DNA from: Scatosoma sp048465415
GTDB lineage: Bacteria; Bacillota; Clostridia; Christensenellales; Borkfalkiaceae
Assembly (NCBI GenBank): GCA_048465415.1
Contig: DBFWLO010000009.1
Span: 124,001-188,000, forward strand
Reading direction: 5' to 3'
DNA length: 64,000 nucleotides
The first letter of the stretch is position 1. The number at the start of each line of letters is the position of its first letter. Shown in pieces: positions 25,346 through 33,800 of the stretch. The notes beneath the pieces were generated by a model. It had not been told where the DNA came from and made no database searches. It saw nothing but the letters and a program-made list of their open reading frames with translations. A program made the position numbers and the translations under genes.

Positions 25346-26662
25346 TCAAGCGAAAAACTCGCGGTAGATCGCGCGGATACAAGCGGCGCAGTCCGAATTG
25401 TCCACACCGACGATGATATTCAGCTCACTCGATCCCTGATCGATCATAATCACGTTGATGCCCGCCTCCGAAAGCGCCTTGAAAAGCCGCGCGGAAGTAC
25501 CCACGTTTCTCGCCATACCGTGTCCTACGGTAGCGATCAGAGCGATATTTTCGTGCGTATAAATATGATCGGGACGAACGCATTTGCGAATCTCTTCCAC
25601 GACCTGCGCCAACACCCCGTTTTCGAGATAGCGATTATCGATGACCACGGACATGGTGTCTATTCCCGAAGGAAGATGCTCAAAAGAGATGCCGTGGCCG
25701 CTGAGTACTTCGAGAACTTTCGCCGCAAAGCCGACCTCCGAGTTCATCATCGACTTTTCGAGAAGAATGACGGTGAAGTCCTTCTTGCCCGCAATGCCCG
25801 TAACGGCGCCCACGCCGCGGCGGCGCACCGCCGAAGAGACGATCAAAGTTCCCTCGTCCTCGGGGCGGAAGGTATTGCGGATCCGAATAGGAATCCCGGC
25901 GCTCTTGACGGGAAAAATCGACTCGCTATGTAAGACGTTGGCGCCCATATACGACAATTCGCGGAGTTCCTGATAGGATAATTCCTCGATACAGCGCGGG
26001 GAATTGACGATTTTCGGATCGCACGCAAAAAAGCCGCTGACGTCCGTCCAGTTTTCATACAGCGAAGCCTTGACCGCCTTCGCCACGATCGCGCCGGAGA
26101 TGTCGCCGCCGCCTCGGGAAAAGGTTTTGATCTTCCCGTCCGGGCCTTTGCCGTAAAAACCCGGAATCACCGCGCGCGGGTATTTTTTCAATGCAGCGGC
26201 CGTCAATTCGTAGGTCTCTTCGCTGAGCGTTCCGTCCGCGTTGAAGCGCACGACGTCCTCCGCGTCCACGAAAGGTATGCCGAGCACCGCCGCCATGATG
26301 CGCGCGGCAAGATACTCTCCGCGGGAAGCGCAGTAATCGCGCCCCGCGCCCGCCAGTACATTTTCGGCGATTTCGTTGAGCATGGCTTTGACGTTGAGAC
26401 CGCGGCCGATTTCTTTTTCGATCCCCTCGAAGCGGGTGCGGATCTTGGAAAATTCCGTTTCAAACCCGGCGCCCGAAACGGCCGCCTCGTAGGAAGCGTA
26501 TAAAAGGTCTGTCACTTTGACGTCGCCGCCGAAACGCTTTCCCGGCGCCGAAACGACCACATAACGACGTTCCGCGTCGCTCTCGACGATCTTTGCCGCC
26601 GCCCGGATAATGTTTCCGTCCGCCATGGACGTTCCGCCGAATTTACAAACCTTGATGCTCAT
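25346..26662 (-). CDS. lysC: Aspartate kinase
   Basis: Phosphorylates L-aspartate, opening lysine, threonine, methionine and diaminopimelate synthesis. 438 residues. N-terminal kinase signature VCKFGGTSMADGNIIR, FSRGGGDISGAIVAKA and WTDVSGFFACDPKIV, then two ACT domains (near residues 305 and 380) that suggest allosteric control. Start ATG 26662 has GCGAGG upstream. No other pathway genes adjoin it; it follows the CdaR-like mini gene by 152 nt in which no clear riboswitch is seen. Symbol given by function; paralogue assignment is uncertain. Confidence 0.93.
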   Translation of the reverse strand: MSIKVCKFGGTSMADGNIIRAAAKIVESDAERRYVVVSAPGKRFGGDVKVTDLLYASYEAAVSGAGFETEFSKIRTRFEGIEKEIGRGLNVKAMLNEIAENVLAGAGRDYCASRGEYLAARIMAAVLGIPFVDAEDVVRFNADGTLSEETYELTAAALKKYPRAVIPGFYGKGPDGKIKTFSRGGGDISGAIVAKAVKASLYENWTDVSGFFACDPKIVNSPRCIEELSYQELRELSYMGANVLHSESIFPVKSAGIPIRIRNTFRPEDEGTLIVSSAVRRRGVGAVTGIAGKKDFTVILLEKSMMNSEVGFAAKVLEVLSGHGISFEHLPSGIDTMSVVIDNRYLENGVLAQVVEEIRKCVRPDHIYTHENIALIATVGHGMARNVGTSARLFKALSEAGINVIMIDQGSSELNIIVGVDNSDCAACIRAIYREFFA

Positions 26663-26814
26663 AAAGACCTCGCTTTTTTAGAAACGCAAGCGCAGCACGC
26701 TCCGTCCGTATCCGTTTTCCTCTCCCTTTTTCCCCGCTTTGTAAGTACGTCTTTACTTTTCCGCCATTATATCTTATGAATCCCCGCTTCGGAACGTGAC
26801 TTCGTCTTTCCCCT

Positions 26815-26922
26815 TCAGATATGCAGGAATACGACCACGAACAGAGCCAAGAGCGCGGAAATTATCTTGATCCACAATTTATTGACAAAAACACTTTTCA
26901 TAAATTTAGCGAATTTATTCAT
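26815..26922 (-). CDS. 35-residue membrane peptide resembling the N-terminus of CdaR/YbbR
   Basis: ATG 26920-26922 to TGA 26815-26817 encodes 35 residues: MNKFAKFMKSVFVNKLW, then a hydrophobic helix IKIISALLALFVVVFLHI. This matches the membrane anchor that starts CdaR (typical pattern NNxxLKIxSLxLAxxLW), but no YbbR domain follows in any frame. The ribosome binding site is excellent: the cdaA stop codon is part of TAAGGAGG, 12 nt before the ATG, so it is translationally coupled to cdaA. In Bacillota cdaR normally follows cdaA and its product regulates CdaA through the membrane. A regulatory microprotein or a decayed remnant are both possible; the intact signals favour expression. Confidence 0.7.
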   Translation of the reverse strand: MNKFAKFMKSVFVNKLWIKIISALLALFVVVFLHI

Positions 26923-26933
26923 CTGCCGCCTCC

Positions 26934-27809
26934 TTACCTTGTACGCTTATCCGACAGGGGCAATTCCTGCCAGTAATAGTCGCGAAGCGCGCCTTTGAGC
27001 ATATCGTAGTCCGCGTAGCGCTGTACGTTTCCCTGTTTGATCACGGAAATGATACCCGTTTCCTCCGAAACCACCAGCGAAACCACGTTGGCCACTTCTG
27101 TGATGCCGATCCCCGCGCGGTGGCGGGTGCCGAAATCTTTGGGATAACTCGTCTTTTGGGTGAGGGGCAGGAAACAGCCCGCCGCCTGTATCTTATGCCC
27201 GCGAATGATCATCGCGCCGTCGTGCAAAGGCGCTTTGGGGAAAAACACTCCTTCTATCAGCTGCGTCGAAATTTCCGCGTCCAGACCGACGCCGCTCTGC
27301 AGAACCTGCTTGGGCAGATTCCCCTTTGAAAGCACGATGAGCGCGCCGACGTTGTTCTTGGACATGTTTTGCAGCGCTTTGATGATGTCGGAGATACAGC
27401 GTTCCACGTCCGCCTGCGAACGCGCTTCCGGTCCGCCCGGCATTTTCTTCTCCGATTTCTCCGCATGCGGTCCGTGCACGTCCCAAAGACTCTTTTTCAC
27501 TTCCACGTTGAAGAGGATCAGCATGAACATCGAAAGCAGAACTACGAAATAGAGATAGAACTGCGTGTCGATGAGCGGCGCGGAATAGCGCATGAGCCCG
27601 ACGACGATGAGAAGCCCCCAGTAAAGGAGCATCAGACGCGTCGCGTCGTTATCGCGTAAAATTTTCGATACGTAATAGACGAGCAGAAAGAATAAAAAAA
27701 TTTCCACTCCCAACGCCGCGGTAAAACCCGTGAAGAAATCGATGAGTCGATTGCCAAACTCCGTCAACGCTTCCGTAACCGCCGCGGCCGCCAAGCCGTA
27801 TGATTTCAT
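26934..27809 (-). CDS. cdaA: Diadenylate cyclase CdaA (membrane-bound)
   Basis: Makes cyclic di-AMP, a second messenger controlling potassium and osmolyte balance and cell-wall homeostasis. 291 residues from ATG 27809, which has GGGAGG at 7 nt; an in-frame ATG 27 nt upstream lacks a site. Three N-terminal membrane helices (VEIFLFFLLVYYVSKI; LMLLYWGLLIVVGLM; YLYFVVLLSMFMLILF) precede the DAC domain with the catalytic motifs PLHDGAMIIRG (DGA) and FGTRHRAGIGI (RHR). Followed by a truncated cdaR-like gene rather than a full cdaR, and no glmM is near. The linker with KSEKKMPGGPEARSQ is a little longer than usual. Confidence 0.95.
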   Translation of the reverse strand: MKSYGLAAAAVTEALTEFGNRLIDFFTGFTAALGVEIFLFFLLVYYVSKILRDNDATRLMLLYWGLLIVVGLMRYSAPLIDTQFYLYFVVLLSMFMLILFNVEVKKSLWDVHGPHAEKSEKKMPGGPEARSQADVERCISDIIKALQNMSKNNVGALIVLSKGNLPKQVLQSGVGLDAEISTQLIEGVFFPKAPLHDGAMIIRGHKIQAAGCFLPLTQKTSYPKDFGTRHRAGIGITEVANVVSLVVSEETGIISVIKQGNVQRYADYDMLKGALRDYYWQELPLSDKRTR

Positions 27810-27868
27810 GAATCGGCCTCCCTGAATCGCTTCCATAATCCTTGCGCATATTTTCCCTCTCGGAATAT

Positions 27869-27897
27869 ATTATATAAAATCCCGGCGGAAAAATAAA
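27869..27897 (-). promoter_or_regulatory. Candidate promoter of cdaA
   Basis: Perfect -10 TATAAT (27869-27874 complement) with only a weak -35 TTTATT at 17-nt spacing, about 60 nt upstream of cdaA. Confidence 0.4.
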
Positions 27898-27981
27898 GTA
27901 TTTTGCTCTGCCTTTAAACGCTTTTCACCGTTTTTTCTCCTCCGGCACGTCTCTTTTTCTAAAAACGGAATAACCTCCGCG

Positions 27982-28989
27982 TCAAGCGTTTGTTTTCATA
28001 CCGAAGAAGATGTTTGCCGTCACCGCTTTGAGAGCCGACGAAGGAGTGAGTTCCCCGCACTTGATGCCGCTTAAAGCCCCGAAGACGTTTTCGTAGCAGC
28101 GGAGAAGCTCTCCTTTGGGGAATTTTGCCGCCTGTTCTCGATTCTTGCGAGCGGCGTATTCCTTGATTCCCAGCGCCGCCGCGATCTCCCGGTCTCCGCC
28201 GCGGCACAAAGAAACCTCGTACAGTCCCTTGAAATAGTAAGCGAGGGAATTGAGCAGAGAGATCTCGTCGAAGCCTTTGGAGGACAGCTCGGTTAAAATC
28301 TTTGTGTACGCCGAATAGTTTCGCCTGGAAACCGCGTTCGCCAGCTCGTAGATCTTATACTCGGAATCGGGATACACGACCTCGTCGACGATCTCGTCTG
28401 TGAGTCTGTTCACGCCCTTCGCCTCGCAGTAAACGAGCAGTTTTTCCGTCTCCTTCGCGATCCGCGACATATCGTGCACGCAGTAGGCGGCGAGTTTTCC
28501 GCAGGTGATGCCGTCCGCGTACACCCCCGCGCGCTTGGCCGTCACGTATATCCATTTTTTGATCGTTTCCTCGTCCGCCCGGCCGCAATCCACATACGTG
28601 ACGTTGGGTTTTTTGGCGAGCGCCGCGCCGCCCGTCTTTCCCTTGCCGGAATTGACGACGATAAGCACGCTGTCCCGCGGCGGGTTTTCGAAGATGGGAC
28701 GCAGATAAAACTCGTAATCCTTTTCCGTGGGATAAAATTCCGTAATCTTCACAAAACGCTTTTCGCTGACGAACGGAAAGCTGTTGACCGCGTCCGCGAG
28801 CGCTTTCAGTTTCTCGCCTTTGAACGCGGCGCCTTCAAACGCCGTGTAATCCAGCGTCGGCTCTTTTAAAAACCGGGAAAGGAGAAGCGCGACGCCCTTC
28901 TCCCGAAAATAAGTCTCCTCTCCCTCGAAAAGATAGATAGGGAGCGCGCCGTTCTCGTCCGTAAATTTTCTGAAATCAACGTATTTCAT
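27982..28989 (-). CDS. holA: DNA polymerase III subunit delta
   Basis: Clamp-loader subunit that opens the beta clamp. 335 residues from ATG 28989 (MKYVDFRKFTDENG). An upstream in-frame ATG (29013) would make the ribosome binding site GGGAGGGG coding and is not preferred. Family features: LPIYLFEGEETYFREK near the N-terminus, ADAVNSFPFVSEKRFVKI, VLIVVNSGKG and the helical collar domain (residues 200-330) with KIYELANAVSRRNY. It lies between comEC and cdaA, the common comEC-holA order of Bacillota. Confidence 0.88.
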   Translation of the reverse strand: MKYVDFRKFTDENGALPIYLFEGEETYFREKGVALLLSRFLKEPTLDYTAFEGAAFKGEKLKALADAVNSFPFVSEKRFVKITEFYPTEKDYEFYLRPIFENPPRDSVLIVVNSGKGKTGGAALAKKPNVTYVDCGRADEETIKKWIYVTAKRAGVYADGITCGKLAAYCVHDMSRIAKETEKLLVYCEAKGVNRLTDEIVDEVVYPDSEYKIYELANAVSRRNYSAYTKILTELSSKGFDEISLLNSLAYYFKGLYEVSLCRGGDREIAAALGIKEYAARKNREQAAKFPKGELLRCYENVFGALSGIKCGELTPSSALKAVTANIFFGMKTNA

Positions 28990-29107
28990 TCTATGACCGT
29001 TCCCCTCCCTCATTACCGATTTTATTGTTTATAACGTCGCTTTGCCCCATGGCAATAGTACGCGAAAATGTCCGCAAATGCTTCGTGCCTGCACATTTTC
29101 GTTTCTA

Positions 29108-30784
29108 TTATAGCATACTCCCGGCAAAAACGCAAGGGAATGCGGGGACTAAAAAAGCGGACTGCGGAGCGTTCGTCCATGCCATGCCCGCAGCAAACGC
29201 AAAAATCAACGACAAAACGAAAAGAATTCTTACTCGTTTTGTCATTTGCAATTTATCCGAGCAGACGACGAAAAGGGCGTAATACGCCGCCGTCGCCGCG
29301 CCCAAACGAATTCCCGCAAGCACAAAGGAAAAATCAGCGGCGTAAAAAATCAGCAGCGCCGCCGCCCACAGTACCGAAGGCACGTATAAAAGTACAGGCG
29401 CCGCGGCGATCGGCAGCAGGCAGGCCACGAAAGTCAGCGCCAGAAGCCCCGCGAATACCCCGCCGATGAGCGGGACGAACAGACAGTTGAGAAAAAGACT
29501 CCACACGGAAAGATAACCGAACGCAGACAGAAGAAGGGGCGCGGTGCCGATCTGCGCCGCAAACGAAGCGGCCAGGAAAGAAGAAACGGAGCACCGGAAC
29601 CGGGAAAACAAGCTCGGCGGCTTCCCCGCCGCCGCCAACGCCCTGCGGTCGACGAACAGGCACAGATCGAATCCGTCCAGAAGCCTGCGAGACAGAATCC
29701 CGATCGAAAAACAGGCGGCAAACGAAAGCCGAAACCCGACCTCGAATAGAAGCGCCGGCCGAAAAAGCAATACGAGAAACGCCGCCACGCCCGCGCTTTC
29801 GAGAAGATCGGGTTTGTTGCCGATCAGCTTTGACGCATAAAAGACAAGACACATCACCGTAGCCCGAAGCACGGAAGGCGAAAAGTTGGCCACGCCGCCG
29901 TAAAACAGGAGAACCGCGCTCACCAAGAAAAACCTGGCCGGTTTGGAAAGCCTCTGCAAGCGCGTCTTTTCCGTCAGCAGTAGGCAGAACGCGTATAACG
30001 CGCCCACATGAAGCCCGGAGACCGCGAAAATGTGCGCGATGCCCCCGCGCCGGACATTTTCCAAAAGTCCGTTTTCGATCCCCGACGTATCCCCCGTGAA
30101 AAGCGCGTAGGCGACCGACGCCGAATCTTGATCCATGCCCGTATAAAGGACTTGTTTAAGCCTCGAACGCGCGGCGAGGAAGGGCCGGAATCCCCTGCCC
30201 GTTGTTTGAATCGAGTCCGCCGCAGCCCGGAATTTTATGCTTTCCACGATCTCTTCGGCCTGAAAACCGTATTCGTCGAACAAAGAGATCTCCGTTTCCA
30301 CCTTTCCGAGCATCAGTACCTCGTCGGAAAGTTCTATCTCGTTCGCCGAAGCGACACCCAGGTAAGCGACCAGTTTGCCTTTTTCCTCGTTCCCGTCGAT
30401 CGTGATCCCGGAAAGGACGATCATAGAAAAGTTTTCGTAAACCTTTTTTTCCACCACCGTCCCCGTCACCGTGCATTCGCCCGCATATCCGCCGCAGGTT
30501 CGGTACGAATTCCATTCGAGAGAAAAGGAGAGCGCGCCTAAGGAAAAGCAAAGCGCAAAAATTCCCGCCGTGAGAAAGGCTTTGACCGCGCCGCGCAAAA
30601 AAAGAAACGGCATTCCCAATAACGGAATGCCGAACAGCAGCCAAAGAAAAGACGCGCCCTTAAAAATCCTCGCATAGGCGAATGCGATCCCCAGGCCTAA
30701 AAAAACGGCGGCGAACAAAACGGGACGGAAATTGAAAAGTTTTCCGTCCTTTGAATTGTCGCCCGTCTGCAAAAATTTTTTCAT
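29108..30784 (-). CDS. comEC: ComEC/Rec2-type membrane protein without the metallo-beta-lactamase domain
   Basis: 558 residues. N-terminal helices, a DUF4131/OB-like segment (ECTVTGTVVEKKVYENFSMI) and the competence domain with FTGDTSGIENGLLENVRRGG, HIFAVSGLHVGALYAF, NFSPSVLRATVMCLVFYAS and GFRLSFAACFSIGILS. Full-length ComEC of Bacillota is about 750 residues and ends in an extracellular MBL nuclease domain; here the gene stops after the last membrane helices and only 118 nt remain before holA. DNA import channel role is family knowledge; whether it works alone is unknown. No clear ribosome binding site precedes ATG 30784. Confidence 0.85.
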   Translation of the reverse strand: MKKFLQTGDNSKDGKLFNFRPVLFAAVFLGLGIAFAYARIFKGASFLWLLFGIPLLGMPFLFLRGAVKAFLTAGIFALCFSLGALSFSLEWNSYRTCGGYAGECTVTGTVVEKKVYENFSMIVLSGITIDGNEEKGKLVAYLGVASANEIELSDEVLMLGKVETEISLFDEYGFQAEEIVESIKFRAAADSIQTTGRGFRPFLAARSRLKQVLYTGMDQDSASVAYALFTGDTSGIENGLLENVRRGGIAHIFAVSGLHVGALYAFCLLLTEKTRLQRLSKPARFFLVSAVLLFYGGVANFSPSVLRATVMCLVFYASKLIGNKPDLLESAGVAAFLVLLFRPALLFEVGFRLSFAACFSIGILSRRLLDGFDLCLFVDRRALAAAGKPPSLFSRFRCSVSSFLAASFAAQIGTAPLLLSAFGYLSVWSLFLNCLFVPLIGGVFAGLLALTFVACLLPIAAAPVLLYVPSVLWAAALLIFYAADFSFVLAGIRLGAATAAYYALFVVCSDKLQMTKRVRILFVLSLIFAFAAGMAWTNAPQSAFLVPAFPCVFAGSML

Positions 30785-30817
30785 AGGTATATAGGATAAA
30801 AAAGAATTTCGATAGGC

Positions 30818-33800
30818 TCAGGCCAGCGAAATACGATCGGAGACCGATCGAACGAAGAGCCCCTTCTCCTCGCCGAGCGTCACGCAGTCGTTAACGTAAA
30901 CGGAGAATTTATCGCTCGGCTTTACGCGCAGGAGATTGCCGACGATGACGGTGATCTCTTCCATATAGAGCGCGACTTTATCTTCGAGCGCCGCGCGGAT
31001 CAACGCCACGATCTCGTAAGGCGTGAAATCCGTCTCGTTCTTTCTAAGCGCTTCTCCCGTCTCCACGCGGTAACGGTCAAAACCGATATTCTTATCCGTC
31101 TTGCGATAATACGGCGTTCCGAAAACGCGTTCGTATTTGAAGCCGCAGAGCGCCACGAGCGCCTGCATGCGCGCGTCTACCTTCGCCCCGTATTTCATCA
31201 CGCCGAGGCTCGTGAGGCACCGGCGCACGAGGAAATCGTAGGAAATAGGTTCTTCCGCCGCGACGATGGATTTGAGCCGGGAAATAATCTCCGCGTCATT
31301 GTCGCCGGAGGTGATGAAAGTGGCGTTCTCGAACCGCTGTTCGAGCGCCGCCGCCTTATACGTCTTTTTGATACGGTTGAGCCCCGATCCCCCCCGTTTG
31401 TCCGCGCCCGTCAGTTTATCGAGCAGATCTTTGATCTTTTTGATCTCCCGTTTGGGATTGTTGTAATAGTTTACCGAGAAGATGCGCACGACGTTCCAGT
31501 TGTTGCGTTTGAGCGTCTGGATCTGCAACACGTTCCTGTCTTTGACGGAAAAACCATTCGGCCCGTCGCACATCACTGCGAGAATGAATTTATGCTTGTT
31601 GCGGGGATCGGTGACCGCCACGTCGATCTTGAAGTCGGACACGCCCACGTCGTAACGGCAATCGTAACCGTAGCCCGCCAGTTCCTCGGCGATATATTTT
31701 CCGATCCCGGGCTTCTTTTTGACGAGATTCCCCGCGGGGATCGCCAGCGTCGTCCTGCCCTTTTCGGCAAATTCGAGGAAGGCTTTGAGTCCCGCGACTC
31801 CTTTCGAGCCCGTTTTGGACAAATCGATCATCGCGCCGGTCATGGACGAGAAGATGACCATCTCTTCCCTTGCGCGCGAAACCGCGACGTTGAGCCGGCG
31901 CCAGCCGCCCGCCTGATTCAAGGGACCGAAGTTGAGAGAGATACGCCCCAGTTTATCTGGCCCGTAACAGACGGAAAAGAGAATGACGTCCCGTTCGTCG
32001 CCCTGTACGTTTTCGAGATTTTTGACAAAGATCGGTTCCTCGCGGTCGTAAGCCGCGCTGTCAAGACGCTTTTCCGCGATTGCCGCCGTCAGTTTGCGCT
32101 CGATATATTCCTTCTGCACGTTGCTGAACGTGACGATACCGATACTCGATTTTTTGAGCGTAGGATCGGCGAGACGGCGCAGTACCTCCGCGACCAAAGC
32201 GTCTCCTTCCGCTTTATTGCGTTTAGTGAAGCCCCGATCATATACCCCCTCTTCCACGCGCACGAATTTGACTTTGCTGTCCGGCGCGTCGGGGGAAGGG
32301 AATGTGCACAACTTGTTGCCGTAGTACATGATATTCGAGAAAGCGATCAGGCTCTCGTGCTTGCTCCGATAGTGCCAGGTGAGATGGCGCTGGGGGATTC
32401 CGAGCGCGAGACAGTCGTCGAGCACGCTTTCCATGTCCTCGTTTTCGAGATTATCCTCGTCCACGTAATTGGCGCTAAAAAACGCGGTGGGCGGGAGCTG
32501 TTTGGGATCTCCGACGACGATGGCGCTCCTGGCGCGGGCGAGCGAACCGATGGCTTCCGAGGTCGGCATCTGCGACGCTTCGTCGAAAATTACCATATCG
32601 AACATATCCGTCTGCGCCTGTAAATACTGAGAGACGGTGATCGGACTCATCAGCATGCACGGCGCGACCACTTTCATGAGTTCGGGAATCTCCTCGAAAA
32701 GTTTTCTAAGCCCCATACCGCGCAGGTTGCTCTTGGCGAGGCGTTGAAAATTGACCACTTCCAGGCTCAGGCTCCCTTCCGTGGAAGCCGTGGGCAGCCG
32801 GGAAATGAGCTTGCCGCGAATGGCTTCGCGCGTCAGCTTGGCGAACTCGTCCATCGTGAGCCGGAGCGATTCCGTCTCCTCCTCCTGCAAAACCGCGGAG
32901 AAGCGGGAGAGCACGGGATCGAGCGGGATATTCGTCTGTAAAAAGTTCTTGTAGATATTCTTTTCGAAGCTGTCCACGATGTTTTCGCCGCTCACGGAAC
33001 CGTTTTCCAGCGCGTCCGTCATGAACGTGAGCCCCGCGGCGTTGAGTTTTTCCGCCGTCGAACGGTACATGCACCAGTTGGCGAGCATGTCGATATTATC
33101 GATGAGCGCGCCCGCTTTCGCCGTATAATATTCGAGCACGTCCTCTTCGGGAATCTGGCTCCTGTCGGCGTTGACGACGGAAACAAAACTCTCTTCCGCG
33201 GCATAGAAGCTGTCCACGGACCGCAGCAGTCCTTTGAGAACGGGTTTCGTGTATCCGTTCGCCGCGCGTACGCACATACTGTTGAAACTGTCCGCGTTGT
33301 AGTCCATGAACAGCTTGGCGCACAGTCCGTGCAGGGTATAAAGATCGGAAAGGAAATTTTTCCGCGCGTCGAAAAAGTCCACCCGGCCGAATGCCGAAGT
33401 GAAATTCTGCGCGAGAGAGGTGTTGGCGCGGATCCGGTCCATCGCCTCGTAAATTTCGCAGACGTTTTGCAGATGTTTTAAAACGTCCTCGTCCTTGATA
33501 GAGACCGTCGCCGCCTTCATCAACTTTTTTACGACCGAGGAAGCCGTCTTGTCGCGCGCGTAATCGGCGTTGCCGGCGTCCAGCCACGCACCCAGCTCTT
33601 TATATTCTTTACTGATATCGACGAGCTTTTTGAAATGCTTGAAATAGTATTCGAGACAGGAATCGAGACGCTTATTCGCGTTGAAGAAGGCGTAAAATTC
33701 GTTCTCGTCCTCTTTGAAATATCTGTTCAGCGTCCCGCCGTCCAACAGCCGCGCCGCCTCCGCGAGCAGTTCCAGCTTTTTCCGCGTCAGCGTGCTGATC

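Noticed and set aside
26663..26814. Lysine riboswitch before aspartate kinase
   Set aside because: The spacer is only 152 nt, shorter than the aptamer plus platform, and lacks its conserved core; nothing else recognisable was seen.
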